Of a stretch of 64,000 nucleotides of DNA, positions 50,233-59,377 are shown one piece after another (positions within the stretch are counted from its first letter, which is position 1; each line of letters begins with the position of its first letter). Below the pieces are notes generated by a model that was not told the DNA's origin, searched no databases, and saw nothing but the letters and a program-made list of their open reading frames with translations. Source of the stretch: Archangium violaceum (GTDB lineage: Bacteria; Myxococcota; Myxococcia; Myxococcales; Myxococcaceae); contig NZ_CP069396.1 of the NCBI RefSeq assembly GCF_016887565.1, forward strand, positions 8,414,001-8,478,000, read 5' to 3'. The translations under genes and the position numbers were made by a program.

Positions 50233-53200
50233 GCAGTGACCTCCGAATCGTCGAGGTGCAGCACCTCGATGAACCGCGCGAGGTGCGTCGTCGTCTCCGC
50301 GTCCTCGGGCGTGAGCAGGATCGGCTTGAACTTCGGGTCGTAGCTGACCGGCGACAGGCGAGCCCCCGTCGGCGTCAGTTCCCAGCGCTTGAACGTGAAG
50401 CCGCCGAGGCGTGGATCGTCCGGGTCCTCGCGGCGCACGAGGAGGTACTCGCCGGGCGCCGGAGCGGGCGCGCCAGCCGGGCCAATATGCTGCCAGAGGC
50501 ACCACGCGCCGTCCGGCGCGACGCGGTTCATCGAATTGCCAACGACCCTGGCGACGAAGAGCCCAGGCCGCTTCGCCTTCCTGGCCTCGAGGTAGACGCG
50601 GCCGAGCTCTTCCGGGTCTTGGCCCTCGGAGAACGCCGTGGCGGCGGCCTTCAGGTCGTAGACCAGCACGGCCACACCCGTCGGCTCGCTGGCAATGGCC
50701 ATCTTCTTCTGCTTGGCGGCCGACCCGCGCGACTGCCAGTACTTGTCGACCTGCGGGCTCACAAACCGGTAGTCGATGCCGAGCGTCGCGAAGTAGCGCT
50801 CAGCGAGCACGAGCTTGCGCCCCTCGTTGAGGAAGCGGAGCTTGTTGAGGTCGTCGCCACCCTTCGTCTCGCGCACCAATTCGAGCGAAATCGGCGCTCC
50901 CTTCTCGTGCCGGAGCACGCCCCAGTCCGGGTTGTAGTTGCCGATGATGCGCGGCAGCCCGATGCGGAAGCGCGGCGGGAACTTGAAGTAGACGACGAGG
51001 TTCTCCTCATCGGGTCGAAGATGCTCGTTGACGAACTTGCGCTCGACGTCCGAGTCGACCTGGACCTTGTCGTAGAGCGAGGTCGGCCCGCCGTCGATCA
51101 GCTCGCGCTGCACCTGGTCCAGCTCCGGCGGGAAAGCCAGTTCGATCGGCCCGATGTCGTCTTCGCGCGTGCCGGTATCTCGGAAGCGAAGCCGGTCGAC
51201 GATATGGTCCTTCACCGTGTCGCCGACGATGCGCACGAAGGTGTTGGCCCAGCCTTCTGGGTGCGCGTGGAGCGTCACTTTTTGCTCCTGGCTTACGCCC
51301 TGGAAGATTCGCCAGAGCGTGGCGCGAGTCAGGAACGTCTCCTCGGCGGCGCGCCCGAAGAAGTCGGGGATCGGTTGGTCGACGTGTGCGGCCGCGACCT
51401 CGCGGGTGGGGTTGTTGTCGAGGCGGGTGCCGGAGAAGTGGTGGGTCTCGCTCTCGCTGATCTGCACCTCGTTCGTGAAGCGGACGCGCATCTCGCCGAG
51501 GTGGCGACCGATCTCCATCACCTTGAAACCACGCAGGTGCGGGTTGTGCGTCACCTGCGCGAGGTCCGTGTCCACTTTGACATTGACGATCTTCTCTTCG
51601 GCCGGGACGAGTCCGAGGTGCAGCTCCTCTGCCTCCGACGACAGCTCGCGGATGCGGAGCTGCGCGCCGTCGGTCCCGATCGCCTTCACGAACTCCAGCG
51701 TGTACTCGACGACAACAAAGCGCCCCTTCGTGACGGCCAGCATCGGCTTCGGAAAGGGCGTCGACGCCGGGTCATTGAGCCGGTCCGTTGCCTCCTTGAT
51801 GAGCGCCTCGGTGTCGATGTCGATCGTGTACTCGAGGCGCTGGCAGAGCTTGTCCCAGAACTGCTTGAACTCGGCGTTCTGCGCGAGCGTATCGCGGCGC
51901 TTCGCGACGGCCTTCCCGGGCCGCGTCGGGGCCGGAGGCGCTTGATCGCCCGCCTCGCGGTACTCGGTCTGCAGCGTGCGGACGTAGGTCTCGTAGCTCT
52001 CGTTGGCGATGACGGTGAGCACGTTGAGCGCCGGATCGGTGAGCCGCTCGCCCTTCTGGTTCACACAGAGGCGCAGGCCGCGCCCGATCTCCTGGCGCTT
52101 CTTCATCACGCTCACCGTCTGGTTGAGCGTGCAGATCTGGAAGACGTTCGGGTTGTCCCAGCCCTCGCGCAGCGCAGAATGCGCGAAGATGAAGGCGACC
52201 TTGCTGCCCGGGTCCTTCTCGTTGGGGAACGAGAGCAAGACCTCCTTCTTGCGCATGATGAGCTCGAAGGCCTCCTTGGCCTCCTTCGAGTCCTCGCCCA
52301 CCTCGTCGAGGAAGACCTCCTCCTCGGCGCCACCCTTCTTCTTCTTGGTCGTCTTGGCGAAGTAGGCCTCGCGGACCTCCTCGGCATCGAAGTGCTTGAA
52401 GTCAGGCTCCTTCTTCTTCAGCGCGTTGAAGCACTCGTCGAAGAGGTTCTTGATGCGCGGCGTGTCGCCCGTGTAGTTCGCGACGCGGTCGATGAAAAAG
52501 AGCGAGAGCACCTTTACGCCGTGCTTCTTCAGCTCGCGCTGGCGCGCGAAGTGACTCTTGATCGTCTCCTCGATCTGGAGCTTCCACGCCTGCTCTGACG
52601 ACCCCTGAAGGTCGTCCTCGGTGGTGAGCATGCGCCCGCCGTCGCCGCCGCCATCCAGCTCGATGGCGGCGGGAAGCCCTTCGCCAGCGGCGCGGATGTT
52701 CGCGACCTTGAGCCCCTCGTGCTCAGGAAGCTTCGTCTGCTTGAAGATGCTCTCGCCCTGTTTGAAGGTCAGTTCCTTCGCGCGGGTCTCGTTGTTCCTC
52801 TCGAGGCACAGCGCGCGCACCTTGGCCACGGGCTTGGCCCCGCTGCGGGTCACGTCGAGCAAGCGCAACGTCGACTTGCCAGAGATGCCAAGCTCCGCGA
52901 TGCCCGTGACCTGTACGTGCTTAACGAGACCGAGCCGGAAGGCCTGCACGGGCGTGAGCCGGTAGACAGGGTTTGGCTGGTCGTCGGCCTTGTGGGTCGC
53001 CGAGTAGCGCAGCACGAAGAGCGGGCGCAGCGTGCGGATCGCCTCCTTCGACTTCTCCGAGCCCATGTTCTGCGGCTCGTCGAGGATGACGATGGGGCGC
53101 GTGCGCTGAATCCACTGGTACGGCTTCAGCTCGCTGATGACGCTGTCGTTCGCCTTGTAGAGGTTGTTGCTCGCGCGGCTGAATGACTGAAGCGTCATGA

Positions 53201-53771
53201 TGAGCAGCGACGGGAACACGTCGCGCGCGAAGGCCGGGACGATGCCGGGCTTCCCGCCGTCATAGACACGGCGCGAGAAGTTCGTGGTGCCGAAGAGGGC
53301 CTTGAAATGGTCCCTCATGTCGTCGAACGCTTTCTTAACGCCCTCGAGGATGGCGACCGAGGGCACCACGACGATGAACTTCGTGAAGCCGTAGCGCCGA
53401 TGCAGCTCGAGCATCGTGCGCAGGTAGACGTAGGTCTTGCCGGTGCCCGTCTCCATCTCGATGGTGAAGTGCGGGCATGAGTGAGCATCGACACTGACGC
53501 CGTCGAGCATCACGCCGTCATCGCGCGTGAGGCGACCGACGGCGAGCGAGGCCTCGGGCTGTTCGGCGTTGTGGGCGTTCTGGATGCGGCGGAGGTTCTC
53601 CTCGATGAGGTCGTCGGCGAGGTCGTCCCACTCATCGGCGTTGCCAATGATGTCCTCGATGTTGAGGAACGACGCGGCGGCGCGCTTGTCGAGGCCATCG
53701 AAGAGTTCGGCGACGTTGTTCACCGCCGCGAGCTGGTGCGGGAGGTCCGCCTGGAAGGTGAAGAAGCTCAT
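50229..53771 (-). CDS. Type III Res helicase-nuclease with C-terminal S24/LexA-like domain
   Basis: 1180 aa from ATG 53771, GAGG ahead. Superfamily 2 helicase: Walker A ETGTGKT (107-113), DEPQ box (231-234) and C-terminal motif VI-like EIGRGLRL. A PD-(D/E)XK nuclease follows: NPDWG (about 947) and ETKG (968-971), as in type III Res subunits. The extra ~120-aa C terminus looks like a LexA/UmuD-type domain: VVGNSMNRVAPDGAW with Ser1080 and FTFKRW with Lys1128 in the right order for the Ser-Lys dyad. It starts 12 nt after the Mod stop, and its stop overlaps the nuclease gene. Confidence 0.85.
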   Translation of the reverse strand: MSFFTFQADLPHQLAAVNNVAELFDGLDKRAAASFLNIEDIIGNADEWDDLADDLIEENLRRIQNAHNAEQPEASLAVGRLTRDDGVMLDGVSVDAHSCPHFTIEMETGTGKTYVYLRTMLELHRRYGFTKFIVVVPSVAILEGVKKAFDDMRDHFKALFGTTNFSRRVYDGGKPGIVPAFARDVFPSLLIMTLQSFSRASNNLYKANDSVISELKPYQWIQRTRPIVILDEPQNMGSEKSKEAIRTLRPLFVLRYSATHKADDQPNPVYRLTPVQAFRLGLVKHVQVTGIAELGISGKSTLRLLDVTRSGAKPVAKVRALCLERNNETRAKELTFKQGESIFKQTKLPEHEGLKVANIRAAGEGLPAAIELDGGGDGGRMLTTEDDLQGSSEQAWKLQIEETIKSHFARQRELKKHGVKVLSLFFIDRVANYTGDTPRIKNLFDECFNALKKKEPDFKHFDAEEVREAYFAKTTKKKKGGAEEEVFLDEVGEDSKEAKEAFELIMRKKEVLLSFPNEKDPGSKVAFIFAHSALREGWDNPNVFQICTLNQTVSVMKKRQEIGRGLRLCVNQKGERLTDPALNVLTVIANESYETYVRTLQTEYREAGDQAPPAPTRPGKAVAKRRDTLAQNAEFKQFWDKLCQRLEYTIDIDTEALIKEATDRLNDPASTPFPKPMLAVTKGRFVVVEYTLEFVKAIGTDGAQLRIRELSSEAEELHLGLVPAEEKIVNVKVDTDLAQVTHNPHLRGFKVMEIGRHLGEMRVRFTNEVQISESETHHFSGTRLDNNPTREVAAAHVDQPIPDFFGRAAEETFLTRATLWRIFQGVSQEQKVTLHAHPEGWANTFVRIVGDTVKDHIVDRLRFRDTGTREDDIGPIELAFPPELDQVQRELIDGGPTSLYDKVQVDSDVERKFVNEHLRPDEENLVVYFKFPPRFRIGLPRIIGNYNPDWGVLRHEKGAPISLELVRETKGGDDLNKLRFLNEGRKLVLAERYFATLGIDYRFVSPQVDKYWQSRGSAAKQKKMAIASEPTGVAVLVYDLKAAATAFSEGQDPEELGRVYLEARKAKRPGLFVARVVGNSMNRVAPDGAWCLWQHIGPAGAPAPAPGEYLLVRREDPDDPRLGGFTFKRWELTPTGARLSPVSYDPKFKPILLTPEDAETTTHLARFIEVLHLDDSEVTA

Positions 53772-53783
53772 GCGCGCGCCACC

Positions 53784-55607
53784 TCAGAGGACCTTGAACG
53801 TGGAGTCGGCGAGCTTCAGCGCGTCGTAGAACCGGGCCTTGGCGACGTCGGTGAGCGCTTCGTCACGGCAGACGAAGATGTGGTTCTTCTTGTCGCGGAG
53901 CGCGTCGAGGAGGTCGTCGTCGACCTTCGGGTCGAGGCAGAGGAGCAGCGGCTGCGGCACGCGCGGGTTCTCGAAGCGCCAGAGCGTGTTGGCCGAGTCC
54001 TGCGGCACCTGCTCGCGCTTGGCGTCGAGCGGAAACCCGAGGAGCAACAGCACCTCGGTGAAGAGGTCGGCGGGCTGAATGTGCGCGAGCTTCTCCTTGA
54101 ACATCGCGAGCTGCCCCTTCTCGAGCTGTTCGGCGGCGAGGTGCAGGGGGCGCGCGAGCGCGGGCGAATCCTCCTTGAAGACCCGGAAGCCGAGATCGCC
54201 CTTCACGCCCTCGGCCTTCATCGCGGTCGAGGCGCGGCGCAGGCGCTCGCAGGTGATTTGGTCGATGGTCTGGTAGTCGGACCCATCTACGCCCTCCGGA
54301 ACTTGCACGAGGATGAAGCGCCGGGTGCCGCCGTCTTCGGCGTTGTGTTGGAAGACTGCATCGCCGGTGGTGCCCGAACCGGCGAAGAAGTCCAAGATGA
54401 TGTCGTCGCCGCTGCTGACGTGCTCGATGATACGGCGGATTAGCTGTACGGGCTTGGGGTTGTCGAAGACTTTCCCTGGAACTCGGACGGCAAGGTCCCG
54501 TGTGCCATCGTCGGTGTTGCCGGCGTACTTGTGGTCCCAGAAGTTGATGGGCGTGAGTCCACGACTCTCGGATAGAAACATCTTGATGCTGGGCACGGCC
54601 GAACGTCCGTCTTTGCCCCAGTAGAGCAATCCCTCGCTCTGAAGGCGCTGAAACTCCTCCTTCGAGCGGCGCCATGCGTTCTTGGTAGGGAGCGTGGTTT
54701 CTCCTGTCGTGGGGTTCACGAGCGGGTAGCAAAGGTTGGGGCGTTCGTCTGGCGTCGCAGGATTCAGAAAGGACGCGCCTTTCCAAGGCCCTCGTGGATC
54801 GTTATCCGGGTTGGTGTATCGCGCGTCCGCCTCATCGCTTCTTGGGAGCAAGTTGACTGTGAACGCGTCTGAGCGCGCGTACACGAGGATGTGCTCAACA
54901 ACCGTCGTGAAATCCACGGTGTTGTTGCTCCGCGTGTACCTCTTCTGCCAAATGACGTCCGTCTTGAAGTTCTCGGCGCCGAAGATCTCGTCCATGAGGT
55001 GGCGAAGGTTGTGTACCTCGTGGTCGTCGATCGAAATGAAGATCGCTCCGTCGTCGCGCAGGAGGCTACGAGCCACCCGTAGCCGTGGGTACATGAAGTT
55101 CAGCCAGTTCGAGTGGAATCGCCCGCTCGTCTGCGGGTTCGACACGAGCCGGCCATGGAGATCCGCCTGCCGCGTGTCTTGCAGGTACAGCTCCTCGTCA
55201 ACGGCAAAGTTGTCTTTGTAGATGAAGTCGTTGCCGGTGTTGTACGGCGGGTCGATGTAGATGAGCTTGATCGAGCTCGCGTAGCTCTTCTGCAGCGCGA
55301 GCAGCACCTGCAGGTTGTCGCCGACGATCACCATGTTGCCGGTGGTGTCTTCGTCGACGCCCGCCTTGGGCACCGGGCGCAGCGTCACGTGCGGCGGCTG
55401 GTTGGCGAGCCTGCGCGCCTGCTGCTTGCCGGGCCATCTGAGGCCGTAGTGCTCGGTGTCAGGAGCGTCGCTCGCGCTGTCCTCAAGGACCTCACGCAGA
55501 CGCTCGACGTTCACTCGGCCGTCCGTGAACACCTCGGGAAACAGATCGCGGAGCACTTCGAGGCGCTCTTCGCTGCTCGGACGACGTTCGATCTTCTCAG
55601 GCTTCAT
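53784..55607 (-). CDS. Type III Mod DNA methyltransferase
   Basis: 607 aa from ATG 55607, ATGA overlap with the nuclease gene. Beta-class amino methyltransferase: catalytic IDPPYNTGNDF (118-128) precedes SAM-binding LDFFAGSGTTGDAV (405-418), as in EcoP15I-type Mod proteins. The middle region is the probable target-recognition domain; the C-terminal part is alpha-beta. It methylates adenine in an asymmetric recognition site, protecting the host from the Res partner 12 nt downstream. Adenine specificity follows from DPPY and context. Confidence 0.93.
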   Translation of the reverse strand: MKPEKIERRPSSEERLEVLRDLFPEVFTDGRVNVERLREVLEDSASDAPDTEHYGLRWPGKQQARRLANQPPHVTLRPVPKAGVDEDTTGNMVIVGDNLQVLLALQKSYASSIKLIYIDPPYNTGNDFIYKDNFAVDEELYLQDTRQADLHGRLVSNPQTSGRFHSNWLNFMYPRLRVARSLLRDDGAIFISIDDHEVHNLRHLMDEIFGAENFKTDVIWQKRYTRSNNTVDFTTVVEHILVYARSDAFTVNLLPRSDEADARYTNPDNDPRGPWKGASFLNPATPDERPNLCYPLVNPTTGETTLPTKNAWRRSKEEFQRLQSEGLLYWGKDGRSAVPSIKMFLSESRGLTPINFWDHKYAGNTDDGTRDLAVRVPGKVFDNPKPVQLIRRIIEHVSSGDDIILDFFAGSGTTGDAVFQHNAEDGGTRRFILVQVPEGVDGSDYQTIDQITCERLRRASTAMKAEGVKGDLGFRVFKEDSPALARPLHLAAEQLEKGQLAMFKEKLAHIQPADLFTEVLLLLGFPLDAKREQVPQDSANTLWRFENPRVPQPLLLCLDPKVDDDLLDALRDKKNHIFVCRDEALTDVAKARFYDALKLADSTFKVL

Positions 55608-56470
55608 GCGCTCGTTCCCTCGTCTTCCACATCGATGCGCGCGGTCGCGGTCACGCCGCTATCGCGCCAATCCTGTTTCTCGGCGTCGCCGCCGAAGTCG
55701 GCGCTCGCGTCGCGCAGCGCCTGGTCAGCCCGCCCCGGCGACTGCGCGCGCACGAGCTGGCGGTACGAGGCGCAACCGAAGCGCGCGTCGCAGTTCAGGC
55801 ACACGTCCTGTGCGAAGGGCACCTTGCCATCGGGTCGCGATGATGCCTTCAGCACTTCGAGGCTGGGCGGGCTGAATTTGCGGTCCTCGATGAGGTCGAC
55901 GACGCGCCCGAAGCTCTCCATCACCTCGGCGACGACGTTGCCATCCACGGGCACCTCGAGCACAGGAGCCCACGCCTCCATCGCGGCCTGGATCTTCGCG
56001 GGCTCCCCGGCGCGCAGCGCGCGGTAGAGGGGCCTCGTCGGGCGCGTGGCGATCACCGCGACCTTGTCGAGCTGCCTACCACGCAGCCCCTTCCAGATGT
56101 GCGCGTAGACGTTGAGCTGGCGGTAGTGCGGCTCGACGTGATCGCGCGCGGCGTCGGCGTCGAGGTACGTCTTCAGGTCGTACATGACCGTCGACGAGCC
56201 GTCCTCGACGATGTCGACCACGCCCTCGAGCGTGTACTGGCGACCGGCGGGGCTCGTCTGCTCGGGCAACACGAGCCGCACTTCGGTCTCCTCGACCTGC
56301 GCGGCGAGCTCGCGCAGGCGGCGGTAGTAGAGCAGCACCTGCTGACGCGCGGACTCCTTAATGAACGGCGCGAGCGACCTGCCGCTCTCCTCGCGCAGTC
56401 GCTCGAAGTTCGCCTCGAAGGCCTCCATCAGGAAGCGCTCGTCGTCGGTCAGCGGCATCTCCCAGCTCAT
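55604..56470 (-). CDS. PD-(D/E)XK nuclease, AddB/Cas4-like
   Basis: 288 aa from ATG 56470, ATGA overlap with the helicase stop; the longer upstream frame is rejected. The catalytic core is LEGVVDIVED (Glu82, Asp86), then YDLKTY (Asp98, Lys100) and QLNVYAH (Gln118, Tyr122): the D-DxK-QxxxY pattern of RecB/Cas4/AddB nucleases. Near the C terminus CLNCDARFGC gives three Cys that could bind metal or, with another Cys, an iron-sulphur cluster. Paired with a UvrD-like helicase it probably processes DNA ends, like AddAB in miniature. No standalone RecB homologue fits better. Confidence 0.78.
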   Translation of the reverse strand: MSWEMPLTDDERFLMEAFEANFERLREESGRSLAPFIKESARQQVLLYYRRLRELAAQVEETEVRLVLPEQTSPAGRQYTLEGVVDIVEDGSSTVMYDLKTYLDADAARDHVEPHYRQLNVYAHIWKGLRGRQLDKVAVIATRPTRPLYRALRAGEPAKIQAAMEAWAPVLEVPVDGNVVAEVMESFGRVVDLIEDRKFSPPSLEVLKASSRPDGKVPFAQDVCLNCDARFGCASYRQLVRAQSPGRADQALRDASADFGGDAEKQDWRDSGVTATARIDVEDEGTSA

Positions 56471-59046
56471 GCCGCACCTCCTGCCTGCTGCGCGGCCTTC
56501 TTCGCCTTGCGGGCCGCGATCATCCGGTGGTGCAAATCTTCGAGCGTCGCGTGGACGAGGCTGCCGAAGAACATCGTCTGCGTGCGGCTCGCCGCGAAGC
56601 CGTAGCGCTCGAACAGCATGTACTGGCGAGGGCACCGCTGGTACGCGAGGTAATCGCTCGTGTAGCTGAAGCGGCGCACGGCGGCGTCGGGCTCTTGCTT
56701 CGCCTTCGGCACGGAGCGCACGTCGAAGCCGGCGATGGGCGCGGCGGTGCGCATCAGCTCGTGAAACTCGGCGTCGACCTTCTGGCCCTGGCCCTTCGGA
56801 TGCGCGAGGACAAGGAGGTTCTGTGCGCGAGAGAGCGCCACGTAGAACATCCGCATCGCGTCGAAGCCAGGCATGCGGTCGAGCGGCTCGCCACCGGGTG
56901 GGAGGAACGGGCGCACCAGCTCCTCGACCTTGCGGGCGCGACGCTGCGTGCGCGCGCTGCCGAGGACAACGACCGGGAACTCCAGCCCCTTGCTCTGGTG
57001 GATGGTGAGGAACGGAATGCGACCGCGCGGGAACGGATCTTCGGCGTCCTCGTACTCGCCTTCGCCCATGCGGAAGAGGGCAAACAGGAAGGCTTGGTAG
57101 AAGCCCCGCTGAAGCATCTCAGTCGCGAGGCCCTGACCGGTGATGAGCGGCGGGAACGTGTCAACGTAGCGCGCGAGCAACTGGCTGGTCAGCGCGAGGT
57201 TGCAAACCGGCGCCTCGTCGGTGCCGCCGTCGGCGAGGTCGATCATCTCGCGGAAGCGCTGGAACCCGAGGAAGCGGTAGAAGAGATCGAGCAAGCCCCA
57301 GTCGGCCGTCGTCGCCCGGTTGATGACGTTGCGGAGGCTGAGCGGGTTGTTCTCGGCGAGGCGCTCCTTGTAGAGCTTCTCGAGGCCCGCACCGCCGAGC
57401 GCGCGCCGCGCGTCCGCCGAGAGTCCCGCTGCGTTGAGGAGCGGGCGCTTGTGCGTCACGGGATCGTAGGCAGCGTCCTCACTCCAGCCCGCCTGTTCGA
57501 GCACCGCCTTCAGCGCGGCGTAGTCCCGCTTGATGGCGTTCAGTTCCGAGACGCGTTGGTCGACGAAGTCGCGCAGCGTGGGGTCGCTCGCCATGAGCGC
57601 GTCGGCGACCGTCGTGGCGCTGTCGAGCCAGGAGTGGAACTCGCCGTACTCACCACGGTCGAACGCCTCGTTGCGCGGCGGGCGCCCCAGCACGCGCGTG
57701 AGGAGCCCGATGATGAGCGTCGGCTCGTCGGCCTCCAGGAAGCGCTTGGCGCGCGGCGCGTAGACGCGGAGGCCCACGCGACCAAGCGCCTCTTCGAAGC
57801 GCTCGACGATGGTGCTCTTGAGCGTGGGGAACAGGAACGCGATCTGGTTCGGGTCGGCGACGACCTTCTCGTCGATGAGCCGACGGCACAGGGTCGCGAT
57901 CTCGTCGACCAGCTCGACGGGATTGCTCGGAGCAGTCGCCACGACCGAGACGCCGTCGTCGGTGCTGTGGGCGCGCACGCCCTTGTCGTGCAGGCGGAAC
58001 TGCCCGCCACCCGGCCGGGACCAGTCGTGCTCGGTGACGAACGACGTGTAGGCCTGCACGATGCCGCGCCGGGAGCGGTAGTTGATTCCGAGTTCGATGC
58101 GGCGCGGCTCGACGCCGAGCACGCTCGCACAACGCTTGGGGAACTCGACGAAGTTCTCGACCGTCGCGCCGCGAAATCGATAGAGCGCTTGGTCATCGTC
58201 ACCGACGACGCAGACGTTCTTCGAGCCGCCCGCGAGGCGGAAGAAGATGCGCTCCTGGATGGCGTTCGTGTCCTGGTACTCGTCGACGATGACGTGCTTG
58301 AACCGGTGCATCGTGCCGTCGTTTGCGAGCAGGGCGCGGTACGCCGCACGCTGAAGGAGCGAGAGGTCGACGCGATTCTTGCCGAGCCGGTCGCGGTAGA
58401 GCTGGTACAGACGGAAGAGCGATGCGTACTCGGTGGGCGCCTTCTCGAGGATCTCCTTCGGGTCGAGGTCTTCCTCTGAAAGCCGGTTGAATAGCGACTG
58501 GAGGTTCACCACCGCCTTGTGGCGGCTTGCCGACGCGGGCGGGTCGAACTGCGCGTTCAAGGTCTCGCGGAACGCGGGCCGCTCGCCCTCGAAGCCGAGC
58601 TGCTTTATGGCCTCGGACCAGAACGAGCCCTGGGCCAGCGTGAAGTACTGATCCAGCTCGTCGAGCACGGCGGGCGCGGAGGAGCGCTCGCGGTCGGCCA
58701 CGAAGGTGCGGTCCTGAAGCAGGCGGTGGCAGAGCGAGTGGACCGTGCCCACGTACATGCCGGAGAGGTCGTAGGGCTTGCCGGTCTGCTCACTGGCGAG
58801 ACCGAGCAGCGACACGAGCCCGTCCTGGAGCTGCTTCGCGGCCTTCTCGGTGAAGGTGCTGAGGAAGATCGACTCCGGCGAGACGCGGTGGAACACGATC
58901 ATGTTCACGACGCGCCAAAGGAGGACGCGCGTCTTGCCGGAGCCCGGACCAGCGACGAGGAAGAGCGGGCCATCGAGGTGCTCGATGGCGTGGCGCTGGC
59001 TCTCATTCGGCGAGAAGCCCACACGGGCAAAGAGGGACTCGATCAC
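56467..59046 (-). CDS. UvrD/PcrA-like superfamily 1 helicase
   Basis: 859 aa from GTG 59046, GTGA overlap with the HTH gene (the upstream frame is antisense to the integrase). Motif I AGPGSGKT (32-39), Q-motif-like FSPNESQRHAIE just before it, DEYQDTN (Walker B), GDDDQALYRFRGA, LTIHQSKGLEF and YVALSRAQNLL. All main superfamily 1A motifs are present, so a 3'-5' DNA helicase is expected. The C-terminal end shows TSDYLAYQRCPRQYMLFERYG, a segment common in helicases that work with RecB-like nucleases, and indeed a PD-(D/E)XK gene follows. Confidence 0.9.
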   Translation of the reverse strand: MIESLFARVGFSPNESQRHAIEHLDGPLFLVAGPGSGKTRVLLWRVVNMIVFHRVSPESIFLSTFTEKAAKQLQDGLVSLLGLASEQTGKPYDLSGMYVGTVHSLCHRLLQDRTFVADRERSSAPAVLDELDQYFTLAQGSFWSEAIKQLGFEGERPAFRETLNAQFDPPASASRHKAVVNLQSLFNRLSEEDLDPKEILEKAPTEYASLFRLYQLYRDRLGKNRVDLSLLQRAAYRALLANDGTMHRFKHVIVDEYQDTNAIQERIFFRLAGGSKNVCVVGDDDQALYRFRGATVENFVEFPKRCASVLGVEPRRIELGINYRSRRGIVQAYTSFVTEHDWSRPGGGQFRLHDKGVRAHSTDDGVSVVATAPSNPVELVDEIATLCRRLIDEKVVADPNQIAFLFPTLKSTIVERFEEALGRVGLRVYAPRAKRFLEADEPTLIIGLLTRVLGRPPRNEAFDRGEYGEFHSWLDSATTVADALMASDPTLRDFVDQRVSELNAIKRDYAALKAVLEQAGWSEDAAYDPVTHKRPLLNAAGLSADARRALGGAGLEKLYKERLAENNPLSLRNVINRATTADWGLLDLFYRFLGFQRFREMIDLADGGTDEAPVCNLALTSQLLARYVDTFPPLITGQGLATEMLQRGFYQAFLFALFRMGEGEYEDAEDPFPRGRIPFLTIHQSKGLEFPVVVLGSARTQRRARKVEELVRPFLPPGGEPLDRMPGFDAMRMFYVALSRAQNLLVLAHPKGQGQKVDAEFHELMRTAAPIAGFDVRSVPKAKQEPDAAVRRFSYTSDYLAYQRCPRQYMLFERYGFAASRTQTMFFGSLVHATLEDLHHRMIAARKAKKAAQQAGGAA

Positions 59047-59264
59047 TTCCGGACCCCCTTTGGCCGCCGTGGCCCCTCGGTCTTCTTGGTGGTCCTCGCG
59101 ACCTGCGAGGCCATCCACTCCTCGATGTCGGCACGCCGGAACCGCCACTGCCCGCGCACCTTGAACGCCGGGATCTCCCCCTTCTGGGCCATCGTGTAGA
59201 CGGTCTTGTCCGCGACCTTCAGCAACTGGGCGATCTCGGGCAGTGTGAGAATCTCGTCCTGCAT
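59043..59264 (-). CDS. Small excisionase/MerR-like HTH DNA-binding protein
   Basis: 73 aa from ATG 59264. Winged helix-turn-helix of the excisionase family: LTLPEIAQLLKVADKTVYTM, GEIPAFKVRGQWRFRRADIE and a basic tail. As first gene of the eight-gene operon and next to an integrase remnant it could be the island's excisionase or, more likely, the operon's autoregulator. A palindrome lies 26 bp upstream. Its TGA overlaps the helicase GTG. Confidence 0.85.
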   Translation of the reverse strand: MQDEILTLPEIAQLLKVADKTVYTMAQKGEIPAFKVRGQWRFRRADIEEWMASQVARTTKKTEGPRRPKGVRK

Positions 59265-59289
59265 CGGGACCAAGCTCCACCTGGGTAAC

Positions 59290-59310
59290 GGTTGGCAGAT
59301 GTTGCCAGCC
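59290..59310. promoter_or_regulatory. Candidate operator upstream of the defence operon
   Basis: Inverted repeat GGTTGGCA-GATGT-TGCCAGCC, seven of eight pairs, 26 bp before the HTH start. It is in the only non-coding gap that can hold the operon's promoter, so it is a good binding site for the HTH protein. A second palindrome TCGCCA-N5-TGGCGA lies at 59368-59384. Confidence 0.45.
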
Positions 59311-59377
59311 GGCGCCAAGGTACACCAAGTGCGCTTGAGCCAGCAACGCCTCTGGCAGGGAGCTTCGTCGCCAGCTG

